The notes beneath the pieces were generated by a model. The model did no database searches. It saw nothing but the letters and a program-made list of their open reading frames with translations, and had not been told where the DNA came from. Positions 43,720-53,144 of a stretch of 64,000 bases of DNA are shown here, piece after piece. Made by a program: the position numbers and the translations under genes. The stretch covers positions 124,001 through 188,000 of the forward strand of contig NZ_JAERQJ010000007.1 in the NCBI RefSeq assembly GCF_016735115.1, in the 5' to 3' direction. Each line of letters starts with the position of its first letter. The first letter of the stretch is position 1. The stretch is from Aquimarina mytili (lineage in GTDB: Bacteria > Bacteroidota > Bacteroidia > Flavobacteriales > Flavobacteriaceae).

Positions 43720-45294
43720 ATGAAAGTATTTAATCATATATTAAAAATAAGAACAAAACGATTTTTTCTATTGTTTTTTAGCGGGGTAGTATTAATGCCT
43801 TCTTGTTCTGATGATTTATTAGATAAAGTTCCAATTACAGAAATTGTAGCCGATACAGCATTTAATACCGAAGATGATGTTATAGCTAGTCTTACTGCTG
43901 CTTATGATGCATTGCAATGGCATAATGTTGGAGGAAACCAAACGTTTCCTTTAATGCAGCAAGGTGTAAGAGCAGATGATCTACATTCTCAATCAGCCGC
44001 ATTTTGGGCAATTGGCGCTCAGTATGATCAATTTAGTACCATAACACCTACTTTAGCTTCTGTTGCTTCTGTATGGAGTAAATGGTATCAAGGGGTGGCA
44101 AGAGCTAATTTTACAATTCAATTAGCTGAAGGGTTTACTAATTTTGAAACCCCAGAATTACAAGATCAAATTATAGCCGAGGCTAAGTTTTTAAGAGGGT
44201 TTTATTATTTCGAATTAGTACGCCTTTTTGGTGGTGTTCCGCTTTTTGATACGCCAATAACTTCGGCAAATCAAGAGCAATTTAAACCCAGATCATCTCA
44301 GACTGAAGTATATGCTTTTATTGAAGCTGATTTAAAAAATGCTTCAGAAACATTACCATTAAAAGGTGGAGAAAGAATACAAGGTTCTGCTACTTCTGGA
44401 GCGGCATATGCTTTGCTTGCAAAAGTATACCTGTATCAGGAAAAATGGTCAGAAGCAGTTAATGCCGCCGAACAAGTAATTAATCAAGGAGTTTATGGAT
44501 TAGAATCAAGTTTTTCAAATAACTTTATTCAAACTAATGAGTTTGGTCTAGAGTCTGTTTTTGAAATCAATTATGTGGATGGTTTATCTGCTGGTGATTT
44601 CAATGATGGATCACAATCTCAAGAAGGTTCAGGAATGTGGAAATGGAGTTTCCCTTTCTTAGAAGGATACAATTCATTTAATAATTTCATTCCAAGACAA
44701 GAATTGGTTGACTTTTTTGATGATAGCGATCAAAGAAAAGCCGCTACATTCTTATTGCCCGGACAAAGTACGAATTCTCCCGGATTAGCAGCCATAGGTT
44801 GGGACCCTGTTCCTAATGATTTTGGATATGCAATAGGAGTAAATACTGGAGCAAGAAAATATTTTTTAACTTTTGAAGAAGTACAGGATTTACTTACGGA
44901 TTTTCAGTCTCCATTAAATGAAAAAGTGATTCGATATGCTGATGTATTATTAATACATGCCGAAGCATCTCTTATGGGAGGCGGAGGTAACGGATCAAAC
45001 TCTTTTAATCAAGTTGTAGAAAGAGCATATGGCCCTGGTAACCCTGCTGCGCCGTCATATTCTAAACAAGGAGTTAGAGACGAAAGGAGAAGAGAATTAG
45101 CCACAGAGGGATGGAATCGTTTTACAGATCTGGTACGTTGGGAAAAAGCCGATGGAGGCGGAGTTATTCAAGATGCACTAAATGCTATTGGTAAGTCTGA
45201 TTTTAGAATGCCTAGAGATTTATTGTTGCCTATTCCTCAGCAAGAAATAGACACCTATCCTGAAGGAATGCTAGAACAAAACCAGGGTTATTAA
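43720..45294 (+). CDS. SusD/RagB-family nutrient-binding outer membrane lipoprotein
   Basis: A 524-residue SusD-type surface lipoprotein that caps the SusC barrel and binds glycan. The lipobox is MPSC (about residue 29), followed by the family start SDDLLDKVPITEI. TPR-like helices include SLTAAYDALQWH, EAKFLRGFYYFELVRLFGGVPL and ALLAKVYLYQEKWSEAVNAAEQV. The C-terminus RRELATEGWNRFTDLVRW and PIPQQEIDTYP is classical. It is 5 bp after SusC and 18 bp before the glycan-binding lipoprotein gene. Confidence 0.97.
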   Translation: MKVFNHILKIRTKRFFLLFFSGVVLMPSCSDDLLDKVPITEIVADTAFNTEDDVIASLTAAYDALQWHNVGGNQTFPLMQQGVRADDLHSQSAAFWAIGAQYDQFSTITPTLASVASVWSKWYQGVARANFTIQLAEGFTNFETPELQDQIIAEAKFLRGFYYFELVRLFGGVPLFDTPITSANQEQFKPRSSQTEVYAFIEADLKNASETLPLKGGERIQGSATSGAAYALLAKVYLYQEKWSEAVNAAEQVINQGVYGLESSFSNNFIQTNEFGLESVFEINYVDGLSAGDFNDGSQSQEGSGMWKWSFPFLEGYNSFNNFIPRQELVDFFDDSDQRKAATFLLPGQSTNSPGLAAIGWDPVPNDFGYAIGVNTGARKYFLTFEEVQDLLTDFQSPLNEKVIRYADVLLIHAEASLMGGGGNGSNSFNQVVERAYGPGNPAAPSYSKQGVRDERRRELATEGWNRFTDLVRWEKADGGGVIQDALNAIGKSDFRMPRDLLLPIPQQEIDTYPEGMLEQNQGY

Positions 45295-45312
45295 TAATTT
45301 TAAGCATAGAAA

Positions 45313-46746
45313 ATGAAAAATATAAGTAATATAAAATCATTTAGAAAAGCGGGAGTGCTTGTAATGATGTTAAGCCTTTTTGTGGTCATCTTCTCTTGTA
45401 CTAAAGACACAGAATTTAATTTAGGACCTATTTTACCATCAAGTTCAGATGGGATACAAAACCTTGATGAGCAAGGAATAGATTGTGGCGGAAGTAATAC
45501 ACCGGCTTGTCCAAGTTGTTCTGATGGTATACAAAACCAGGACGAAGAAGGTGTAGATTGTGGAGGGCCATGTAATAATGCGTGCCCTGAAGCTACACCA
45601 AGATTCGATGCATTGATAAATGCCGGATTACCGTATTTCCATACATTCGAGTTAGAAGATTCTTCTTTGAATTTAGGGCTGCCTGCCGAGAATAGTGTGA
45701 CCTTAGATTTCGGGATTGCTGATCCCGCCGGTTCTGGTGAGATAGTAGGAAGGTATAGTCGTCCCGAAGGAAATGTTGCTGACGGATTTTCAGATTTTAA
45801 ATTCGAAACTTTTTCTTCTACTATAGATTTTTCATCATATAATAAATTCACTTTAGAGGTTTTCATGCCATCTAGTAATGACTATGATACTAGTTTAGTG
45901 CCTATGGTAGAGATCATATTATTAGATTCTACTAATCCGATGTTCTGGGAAACATGGACAGTTTTAAATGCTGAAGTAGATCCGGCAGATTTTGATTCAT
46001 GGGTTAGGGTTGATTTTAATGGTGGAGATGCATTGGCAGCAACCACAATTTATAATACTATAGCGATTAGAATTGGAGGGTCAAATCATCAAAAATCGGC
46101 AACGTTCTATCTTAAAGATTTTCTTCCAACAACTAGTTTGGTATTACCAGGTACACCTAGAGCTGATGCTTTAGCATCTAGTGGATTACCAAGATACTTT
46201 ACGTTTGAAGCTGGTGATGCCTCTTCTGGTTTAAACTTAGAACCCAGAACTACAAATGCAGATGGAAGCCCTTACAGTCAAGGAGTTAATATCGCATATG
46301 GAGTTGCAGATCCCGCAGGTACCAATGATGGAGTCGCTAGAATAATTAGACCAGAAAATGGCCCCTTTGGAGGTTTTGAGGATTTAAAGTTTCAACCCCA
46401 AGATGCGGTAATTGATTTTTCAGAATATAATAAGTTTAAAATAGATGTATTTATCCCTTCAACAAATGACTTTTCAGGATCTTTAACACCTACAGTAGAG
46501 TTGATATTACATGATGATAATCCAGAGTTTTTTAATCGCTGGACGGTGATTTCACAAACAGTAGCCAATTTAGATTTTGATAGCTGGGTTACTTTAGAGT
46601 TTGATGGCTCTAGTGCCGCAGCGGCAGGATCAGGAACATTGTTGCCAGCTAATACAACATATACAGTATTTACGTTACGTGTAGGAGGAAGTGGTCACGG
46701 AGAGTCGGGAGAATTCTTTGTTAAGGATTTTGTACCTTTTAAATAA
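45313..46746 (+). CDS. Surface glycan-binding lipoprotein with Cys-rich modules and two tandem binding-like domains
   Basis: A 477-residue lipoprotein at the SusE/F position. After the lipobox (VIFSC) there are two Cys-rich modules (about 44-92): DGIQNLDEQGIDCGG and then SCSDGIQNQDEEGVDCGGPC. They are followed by two homologous beta-rich domains (about 95-280 and 281-477). Each begins PR-DAL-x-x-GLP-x-F-TFE. Both share FGIADPAG/YGVADPAG, IDFS-YNKF and a C-terminal KDF-P. I infer two carbohydrate-binding domains of an uncharacterised type. The same Cys-rich module sits in the next gene (GH16), 57 bp downstream. It probably presents glycan to the GH16 enzyme and SusCD at the surface. Confidence 0.8.
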   Translation: MKNISNIKSFRKAGVLVMMLSLFVVIFSCTKDTEFNLGPILPSSSDGIQNLDEQGIDCGGSNTPACPSCSDGIQNQDEEGVDCGGPCNNACPEATPRFDALINAGLPYFHTFELEDSSLNLGLPAENSVTLDFGIADPAGSGEIVGRYSRPEGNVADGFSDFKFETFSSTIDFSSYNKFTLEVFMPSSNDYDTSLVPMVEIILLDSTNPMFWETWTVLNAEVDPADFDSWVRVDFNGGDALAATTIYNTIAIRIGGSNHQKSATFYLKDFLPTTSLVLPGTPRADALASSGLPRYFTFEAGDASSGLNLEPRTTNADGSPYSQGVNIAYGVADPAGTNDGVARIIRPENGPFGGFEDLKFQPQDAVIDFSEYNKFKIDVFIPSTNDFSGSLTPTVELILHDDNPEFFNRWTVISQTVANLDFDSWVTLEFDGSSAAAAGSGTLLPANTTYTVFTLRVGGSGHGESGEFFVKDFVPFK

Positions 46747-46759
46747 AAAAATAATTTGA

Positions 46760-46786
46760 GAAGGGAGGAGAAACTCTCCTCCCTTC
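46760..46786 (+). other. Strong intercistronic hairpin between the glycan-binding and GH16 genes
   Basis: GAAGGGAGGAG and CTCCTCCCTTC pair perfectly over 11 bp with a 5-base loop (AAACT). No T-run follows, so it is not a standard terminator. It may stabilise or split the mRNA and lies 18 bp before the GH16 ATG. Confidence 0.75.
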
Positions 46787-46803
46787 ATACTAATGCTATA
46801 ACA

Positions 46804-47778
46804 ATGATCAAAAGAAAAACATACATATATTTTTTCATTATTTTCGGAATACTTTTGACCGTATCTTGTTCATCTAGCGATGATAGTGATTCTGGTGGGC
46901 CAGACCCAGTAGCTGCTACATGCACAGATGGAATCCAAAACGGAAATGAAACGGGTATAGACTGTGGAGGTGGGACCTGTAATAATTGTCCAAGTGGAGT
47001 TGTTATTCCAACATCAGGCTTTGATGCACCTACTTCATATGAGGGATATGGTTTAGTCTGGAGTGATGAATTCAATGATGGGAAATTATCTCTGCAAAAC
47101 TGGTCTTTTAATATAGGAGATGGTTGCCCAAACCTTTGTGGATGGGGGAACGAGGAATTGCAATCCTATACAAATAGTGAAGAGAACTTGTTTTTTGAAC
47201 AAGGTAATTTGATTATAGCAGCCAGAAGCGAAGGAGGATCAAACTATTCTTCGTCAAGAATCAATACAGATAATAAATTTGAGTTTCAATACGGTAGAGT
47301 AGATATAAGAGCTAGCATGCCTTCAGCAACAGGATCTTGGGTTGCGTTATGGCTGTTAAATCATAATTATACAATTACAAACCCAGCAGAATGGTGGCCA
47401 AATGGTGGCGAAATAGATATAATGGAATATCTGGGTGAAGATCCTACAGAGGTTTTCGGTACTGCACACTACGGAAGCGACTTTAATAGTAGAAGATTTA
47501 ACTCTAAAGAATATCCAGCCCCGGAAGAAAATTATAACAAAATATACTATGTGTTTTCTATTGTTTGGGAAGAAAATAAAATTACTTGGCTAGTAAATGA
47601 TGTAGAGTATCATTCGATTACGCCATCTCAAACCAATGGACAACCATACCCTTTTAATGATGAGTTTTATCTAATTATGAATCTTTCTGTAGGCGGTAAT
47701 TTACCTATTCGCCCCATTGCGACGGATTATCCCGCTTTTTTAATAGTAGATTATATAAGGGTATACCAAAAAGTATAA
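46804..47778 (+). CDS. GH16 endo-beta-1,3-glucanase-type lipoprotein (laminarinase-like)
   Basis: A 324-residue lipoprotein. The start at 46804 (MIKRKTYIYFF) is chosen; an upstream TTG frame has no signal. The lipobox is VSC at about residue 22. A Cys-rich module (CTDGIQNGNETGIDCGG, 40-56) like those in the preceding gene comes first. The GH16 jelly-roll follows. The catalytic motif is GGEIDIMEY with nucleophile E203, D205 and acid/base E208. GTAHYG and the C-terminal FLIVDYIRVYQKV are typical of GH16_3 enzymes, which mostly cut beta-1,3 or beta-1,3(4)-glucans. It is the last gene of the SusCD transcript block; a hairpin follows at 47827. Activity on a beta-1,3-linked xylan/glucan mixture is possible. 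Confidence 0.9.
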   Translation: MIKRKTYIYFFIIFGILLTVSCSSSDDSDSGGPDPVAATCTDGIQNGNETGIDCGGGTCNNCPSGVVIPTSGFDAPTSYEGYGLVWSDEFNDGKLSLQNWSFNIGDGCPNLCGWGNEELQSYTNSEENLFFEQGNLIIAARSEGGSNYSSSRINTDNKFEFQYGRVDIRASMPSATGSWVALWLLNHNYTITNPAEWWPNGGEIDIMEYLGEDPTEVFGTAHYGSDFNSRRFNSKEYPAPEENYNKIYYVFSIVWEENKITWLVNDVEYHSITPSQTNGQPYPFNDEFYLIMNLSVGGNLPIRPIATDYPAFLIVDYIRVYQKV

Positions 47779-47826
47779 CAATAAACCCCATAATAATAGT
47801 TGAATTACAAGCTAGTTTTTGATAGA

Positions 47827-47878
47827 ATTAGGAAGGGAGTTTTTTCTCTTGTTCTCTAGAAATAGCTCCTTTTCTAAT
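47827..47878 (+). terminator. Possible terminator hairpin after the GH16 gene
   Basis: ATTAGGAAGGGAG and CTCCTTTTCTAAT pair over 13 bp (two G-T pairs) with a T-rich 26-base loop. It has only a weak T-rich tail, so termination is uncertain. Confidence 0.45.
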
Positions 47879-47919
47879 CTTTCCTACAAGCTTAACTAAG
47901 AAATTGTTTTAACGAATTA

Positions 47920-47944
47920 CGAAAACTATAAAGATAGGTTTTCG
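47920..47944. promoter_or_regulatory. Inverted repeat upstream of xylB
   Basis: CGAAAAC (47920-47926) and GTTTTCG (47938-47944) are reverse complements separated by 11 bp. It is 70 bp before the xylB start and could be a regulator-binding site. It does not match the site upstream of susC. Confidence 0.3.
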
Positions 47945-48013
47945 ATAATTCTTTAGATAGAAGTTTTGTTTCTGAACAATAAATTCAACTTTTATCACAG
48001 CAAAAATTGCATC

Positions 48014-49501
48014 ATGTATTATATAGGATTTGACATAGGAAGTTCTTCAATAAAGGCCGCTTTGGTTCATGCCCAAACAGGTAAATCTATTGCATCAGTA
48101 AATGAGCCTGAAGAAGAAATGGATATTATCTCTATTCATAAAGAATGGGCAGAACAAAACCCAGAATTTTGGTGGCAAAATGTCTGTAAAGCCTCTAAAC
48201 GCATACTAAAAGAAAATGCAATTAGTCCAGATCAGATAAAAGGTATTGGAATTTCATATCAGATGCATGGCTTAGTATTGTTAGATGACAAAGGAGAATT
48301 GATTCGAAATTCTATTATCTGGTGTGATAGTAGAGCAGTTGAAATAGGAAATGAAGCCTTTAGACAAATAGGAGAAAATAAATGTATGAGTACATTGCTA
48401 AATTCTCCTGCTAATTTTACTGCTTCAAAACTAAAGTGGGTACGAGATAACGAACCAGAAAATTACAATAGAGTTCACAAGTTTTTGTTACCTGGAGATT
48501 ACATTGCTTATAAATTTAGCGGAGTTATTAATACCACAAAATCAGGTCTTTCAGAAGGAATATTATGGGACTTTAAAAAAGATAAACCTGCAAACTGGTT
48601 ATTAGAGTACTATGATATTGATACCAATCAAATACCAGAATTAGTACCTACTTTTTCTTTTCAATGCGCACTATCTGAAAAAGGAGCAAATGAAAGTGGT
48701 CTTAAAAAAGGAGTGCCAGTTTTATATAGAGCGGGAGATCAACCCAATAATGCGTTGTCACTTAATGTGTTTAATCCTGGAGAAGTTGCTGCAACGGGAG
48801 GAACATCTGGAGTTATTTATGCTGTAACTGATAGCCTTTTTGCGAAAGAAGGAGTAAAGCTAAATAACTTTGCCCACGTTAATCATACAACTAAACAACC
48901 AAGTATAGGAAAACTTTTGTGTATTAATGGAGCAGGAATTCAATATAGATGGTTAAAAAATAATCTTAACCTGGAGACTAATTCTTATCAAACTATGAAT
49001 TCGCATGCTTCAAAAGTGGCGGTGGGGTCAAATAATCTACAGCTAATACCTTTTGGAAACGGAGCTGAACGAATGTTTGATAACCAAACTATTGGAACCC
49101 ACATTTGTAATTTAAATTTAAATAAGCATACAAGATCACATATTTTTAGAGCTGCCCTCGAGGGAATTGCATTCTCTTTTGTTTACGGAATGGAAGTCCT
49201 CAAAAAAGATAATACAGAGATAAAAGTAATCCGTGCAGGAAATGATAACCTGTTTCGTTCGGAAATTTTCTCAAATACAGTAGCTACGCTAATCAATCAA
49301 GAAATAGAAATTTATAATACAACAGGTGCTATTGGAGCAGCTAGAGCAGCCGGTTTAAGTGATGGTACTTTTAAAGACTTTGGTACCATGATAACCAAAA
49401 ATGATCATGTAATGACGTACCACCCTCTTCAGAATCAAGACGATTATAAAGAAGCATATAAAAATTGGAAAAGAGAATTAAATAGAATTTTAAAAAAATA
49501 A
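48014..49501 (+). CDS. xylB: Xylulokinase
   Basis: A 495-residue FGGY-family sugar kinase. The start at 48014 ([17 protein letters not shown]) fits the family; the upstream open frame from a TTG is unlikely. FGGY hallmarks are the ATP-loop FDIGSSSIK, the xylulose-site segment [12 protein letters not shown] (about 80-91), [17 protein letters not shown] and the C-terminal [11 protein letters not shown]. With xylose isomerase encoded 5 bp downstream it phosphorylates D-xylulose to xylulose-5-phosphate. It starts the second gene block of the PUL (235 bp gap after GH16), which also holds the importers. Confidence 0.93.
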   Translation: MYYIGFDIGSSSIKAALVHAQTGKSIASVNEPEEEMDIISIHKEWAEQNPEFWWQNVCKASKRILKENAISPDQIKGIGISYQMHGLVLLDDKGELIRNSIIWCDSRAVEIGNEAFRQIGENKCMSTLLNSPANFTASKLKWVRDNEPENYNRVHKFLLPGDYIAYKFSGVINTTKSGLSEGILWDFKKDKPANWLLEYYDIDTNQIPELVPTFSFQCALSEKGANESGLKKGVPVLYRAGDQPNNALSLNVFNPGEVAATGGTSGVIYAVTDSLFAKEGVKLNNFAHVNHTTKQPSIGKLLCINGAGIQYRWLKNNLNLETNSYQTMNSHASKVAVGSNNLQLIPFGNGAERMFDNQTIGTHICNLNLNKHTRSHIFRAALEGIAFSFVYGMEVLKKDNTEIKVIRAGNDNLFRSEIFSNTVATLINQEIEIYNTTGAIGAARAAGLSDGTFKDFGTMITKNDHVMTYHPLQNQDDYKEAYKNWKRELNRILKK

Positions 49502-49505
49502 ATAC

Positions 49506-50831
49506 ATGGCCTTACTAGGAAATAAAGAATATTTTAAAGGTATTGATGATATTAAGTTTGAAGGCGCAGCTTCAGATAACCCAATGGCATTCAAATATTA
49601 TGATGCAAATAGAGTAGTAGCTGGTAAAACAATGAAAGAGCATTTTAAATTTGCGATTGCATATTGGCATACCTTCTGCGGTACAGGAGCAGATCCATTT
49701 GGACCAGGAACATTAAAATATGTATGGGATCAATCTCGAGATGCCATTGCAGCTGCAAAAGAAAAAGCTGATGCTGCTTTCGAATTCATTACAAAGATGG
49801 GGTTTGATTATTTCTGTTTCCATGATTATGATTTAGTAAGAGAAGCGGCAACGTTTTCAGAATCCGAGAAAAGATTAACAACCATCGTAGAGTATATCAA
49901 AGAAAAACAGAAAGCCTCAGGAGTAAAACTTCTATGGGGTACTGCTAATTGTTTTTCGAATCCCAGATATATGAATGGTGCTGCAACCAATCCGGATTTT
50001 AATGTATTGGCAAGAGCTGGTGGGCAAGTAAAACTGGCTTTAGATGCTACCATTGCTTTAAATGGTGAAAATTATGTGTTTTGGGGAGGAAGAGAAGGAT
50101 ATATGTCCCTACTTAATACCGACATGAAAAGAGAGTTAGATCATATGGCTACGTTTTTATCTGCAGCCCGTGATTATGCAAGAGGACAAGGATTTAAAGG
50201 TACTTTCTTTATTGAGCCTAAACCTATGGAACCTATGAAGCATCAATATGATTTTGATACCGCGACCTCGATTGCATTTTTAAAAGAACATGGACTAGAT
50301 AAAGATTTTAAAATTAATATAGAAGTAAACCATGCTACACTGGCACAACATACATTTCAACATGAAATCCAAGTTGCAGCCGATGCAGGAATGCTAGGTA
50401 GTATAGATGCCAATAGAGGAGATTATCAAAATGGTTGGGATACTGATCAGTTTCCTAATAACATTGCTGAAGTTACAGAAGCTATGCTTGTATTTTTGAA
50501 AGCTGGTGGACTTCAGGGAGGAGGAGTGAATTTTGATGCCAAGGTGAGAAGAAATTCTACCGATATGGAAGATGTGTTTTTAGCTCATATTGGTGGAGCA
50601 GATGTATTTGCTCGAGCACTTATAATTGCAGATAAAATTGTTTCGTCTTCTCCTTATGAAAACCTTAGAGAAAAAAGATATAGTTCTTTTGATTCTGGAA
50701 ACGGCAAAGCATTTGAACAAGGAAAACTTGATCTGAATAAGCTTTACGATATTGCACTCCAGAATGGAGAACTAAAACTTCAGAGTGGTAAGCAAGAGTT
50801 GTTTGAAAATATTATAAACCAATATATCTAA
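49506..50831 (+). CDS. xylA: Xylose isomerase
   Basis: A 441-residue class II xylose isomerase that converts D-xylose to D-xylulose. The catalytic histidine motif is FCFHDYD (His106, Asp109 next to it). Metal-site segments [33 protein letters not shown] and GSIDANRGD are intact, as is the [13 protein letters not shown] stretch. Length and N-terminal extension are usual for class II. It sits between xylB and an SSS symporter with gaps of 4 and 6 bp, clear evidence that the locus feeds on xylose. Confidence 0.97.
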   Translation: MALLGNKEYFKGIDDIKFEGAASDNPMAFKYYDANRVVAGKTMKEHFKFAIAYWHTFCGTGADPFGPGTLKYVWDQSRDAIAAAKEKADAAFEFITKMGFDYFCFHDYDLVREAATFSESEKRLTTIVEYIKEKQKASGVKLLWGTANCFSNPRYMNGAATNPDFNVLARAGGQVKLALDATIALNGENYVFWGGREGYMSLLNTDMKRELDHMATFLSAARDYARGQGFKGTFFIEPKPMEPMKHQYDFDTATSIAFLKEHGLDKDFKINIEVNHATLAQHTFQHEIQVAADAGMLGSIDANRGDYQNGWDTDQFPNNIAEVTEAMLVFLKAGGLQGGGVNFDAKVRRNSTDMEDVFLAHIGGADVFARALIIADKIVSSSPYENLREKRYSSFDSGNGKAFEQGKLDLNKLYDIALQNGELKLQSGKQELFENIINQYI

Positions 50832-50837
50832 TACGGT

Positions 50838-52454
50838 ATGAAATCAGTATTAGAGTTTGGAGACTGGATTGTCTTAGGATTATATTTTCTGGCATTAATT
50901 GGTGTTGCTATATGGGTGATCCTTCAAAAAAATAAAAATACAGAAGATTATTTCCTGGCGGGGAGAAATGTCGGTTGGTTTGTCATAGGCGCATCTATCT
51001 TTGCCTCCAATATTGGTTCAGAACATGTAGTTGGGTTAGCAGGAACAGGTGCAGAATCTGGAATGCCTATGGCGCACTATGAGCTGCATGCATGGATTGT
51101 TTTGGTGTTAGGCTGGTTGTTTCTCCCATTTTACATGCGAAGTAAAGTTTTTACAATGCCTGAATTCCTAGAGAAACGATTTGATAGTAGATCCAGGTGG
51201 TTTTTATCAATTTTTTCACTGGTAGGATATGTGATTACCAAAGTTTCTGTAACAATATATGCAGGTGGGATAGTAGTTTCTGAATTAATTGGAATTCCAT
51301 TTTGGTATGGGGCTATTGGAATTGTTGTTTTTACTGGTATTTATACTGTTGTTGGTGGTATGAAAGCTGTAATCTATACAGAAACACTACAAACCATTAT
51401 TCTTATAGCTGCTTCTGTAATTATTACCGTGTTAGGCCTTCATGAAGTCGGTGGTTGGGATACACTTAAAGAAACTGTTGGATCAAATCATTTTAATATG
51501 TGGCGACCAATGAGTGACCCCGATTTTCCATGGACAGGTTTACTTTTTGGAGGAACAATTGTTGGGATTTGGTATTGGTGTACTGATCAATATATCGTGC
51601 AGCGAACTCTTGCAGCCAATAATATTAAAATAGGAAGACGTGGAGCAATATTTGGGGCCTATCTTAAAATTTTACCCATTTTTATATTCCTTATTCCTGG
51701 TATTATTGCATTCGCCTTGGCAAAACAAGGAGTATTAACGTATAAAAAAGCAGATGAGGTTTTTCCCGTACTTGTAAAAACATTATTGCCTGTGGGACTT
51801 AAAGGACTTGTCGCTGGAGGACTCATGGCAGCATTAATGAGCTCGTTAGCTTCAGTATTTAACTCATGCTCAACAATTTTTACCATAGATATCTATAAAA
51901 AATTAAAACCATATACACCAGAAAGACGATTACTCAATATCGGTAAAATGGCGACAGTGATTATGGTAGTATTAGGGATTATATGGATTCCAATAATGCA
52001 AAAAATTGGAGGAGGTGTTTTATATCAATATTTGCAAAGTGTTCAATCCTATATTGCTCCTCCAATTACTGCGGTATTTTTATTAGGAGTATTATGGAAA
52101 AGAGTAAACTCAAAAGCCGCAATAGTTACCCTTTTTTCTGGATTGGTTGTAGCTTCATTACGAATTACTGCAGAGATATTTAAAGACAACGTATCGGGAA
52201 TTATATATCAATTTGCAACCATAAATTTTGCACATATGGCAATTTTTATGTTTGTATTTTCAATAATCATATGCGTTACAGTTAGTTTACTTACAAATCC
52301 ACCAAACTATGCTGCGATTGCTGGGTTGTCATTTGGAACATTAACCAAAGAACATAAATTAGAGAATAAAGAGAGTATCACATTATCAGATATTGTCCTG
52401 TCTGTTTTATTAATACTCATAATAATAACCATACTATCCTACTTTGTAGGATAA
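50838..52454 (+). CDS. Sodium/solute symporter (SSS family), likely sugar importer
   Basis: A 538-residue inner membrane protein with about 13-14 helices of the SSS fold (LeuT-type). IFASNIGSEHVVGLAGTGAESG (about 54-75) is the sodium/sugar site region of SGLT-like proteins. GAYLKILPIFIFLIPGI and SSLASVFNSCSTIFTID are also typical. Placement between xylA and the transaldolase-like gene suggests sodium-driven uptake of xylose or xylo-oligosaccharide products across the inner membrane. The locus also has an MFS sugar porter, so the two may differ in substrate. Confidence 0.92.
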   Translation: MKSVLEFGDWIVLGLYFLALIGVAIWVILQKNKNTEDYFLAGRNVGWFVIGASIFASNIGSEHVVGLAGTGAESGMPMAHYELHAWIVLVLGWLFLPFYMRSKVFTMPEFLEKRFDSRSRWFLSIFSLVGYVITKVSVTIYAGGIVVSELIGIPFWYGAIGIVVFTGIYTVVGGMKAVIYTETLQTIILIAASVIITVLGLHEVGGWDTLKETVGSNHFNMWRPMSDPDFPWTGLLFGGTIVGIWYWCTDQYIVQRTLAANNIKIGRRGAIFGAYLKILPIFIFLIPGIIAFALAKQGVLTYKKADEVFPVLVKTLLPVGLKGLVAGGLMAALMSSLASVFNSCSTIFTIDIYKKLKPYTPERRLLNIGKMATVIMVVLGIIWIPIMQKIGGGVLYQYLQSVQSYIAPPITAVFLLGVLWKRVNSKAAIVTLFSGLVVASLRITAEIFKDNVSGIIYQFATINFAHMAIFMFVFSIIICVTVSLLTNPPNYAAIAGLSFGTLTKEHKLENKESITLSDIVLSVLLILIIITILSYFVG

Positions 52455-52465
52455 AACCATAGAAA

Positions 52466-53122
52466 ATGAAATTTTTTATAGATACAGCAAATTTAGATCA
52501 AATCAAAGAAGCACAGTCGCTTGGCGTGTTAGATGGAGTAACAACCAACCCTTCATTAATGTCTAAAGAAGGAATAACGGGTAAAGAAAACATAATGCAT
52601 CACTACCGAAGTATTTGTGAAGTGGTTGATGGAGATGTTTCTGCAGAAGTGATCGGTACTTCTTTTGATGATATGGTCAAAGAAGGAGAAGAATTAGCAG
52701 CATTACATTCTCAAATAGTAGTAAAAATACCGATGATAAAAGATGGAATAAAAGCCATAAAATATTTTTCGGATAAAGGAATTAAAACGAATTGCACTCT
52801 TGTATTTTCTATAGGGCAGGCATTATTAGCCGCCAAGGCAGGTGCAGCCTATGTGTCACCATTTATAGGAAGATTAGATGATATTTCGACAGATGGTTTG
52901 GTGTTAATCGATGATATTAGAAGAGTATATGATAACTATGGTTTTAAGACAGAAATTCTTGCAGCATCAGTAAGACATACAATGCATATAGTAAATTGTG
53001 CTAAAATAGGAGCAGATGTTATGACTGGTCCACTCTCGGCTATAGAAGGGTTATTAAAACACCCGCTAACTGATAATGGATTAAAGAAATTTTTAGAAGA
53101 TGCTCAATTAATGGAAGTTTAA
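52466..53122 (+). CDS. Transaldolase-like / fructose-6-phosphate aldolase family enzyme
   Basis: A 218-residue TIM-barrel enzyme of the short transaldolase (TalC/FSA) group. The Schiff-base lysine is K87 (QIVVKIPM). [29 protein letters not shown] and the [12 protein letters not shown] motif are standard. Its likely job is the transaldolase step linking xylulose-5-phosphate metabolism to glycolysis; FSA activity is the alternative, and the sequence alone does not separate them. It is 11 bp after the SSS symporter gene. Confidence 0.93.
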   Translation: MKFFIDTANLDQIKEAQSLGVLDGVTTNPSLMSKEGITGKENIMHHYRSICEVVDGDVSAEVIGTSFDDMVKEGEELAALHSQIVVKIPMIKDGIKAIKYFSDKGIKTNCTLVFSIGQALLAAKAGAAYVSPFIGRLDDISTDGLVLIDDIRRVYDNYGFKTEILAASVRHTMHIVNCAKIGADVMTGPLSAIEGLLKHPLTDNGLKKFLEDAQLMEV

Positions 53123-53144
53123 TACACCCATAAAACTAGAAAAA

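Noticed and set aside
45300..45866. 188-codon frame opposite the glycan-binding lipoprotein
   Set aside because: Starts inside and overlaps an operonic lipoprotein with clear signal and domains; it is a shadow.
46756..46803. TTG start 48 bp upstream for the GH16 gene
   Set aside because: The extension would lie across a hairpin and would put charged residues in front of the lipoprotein signal.
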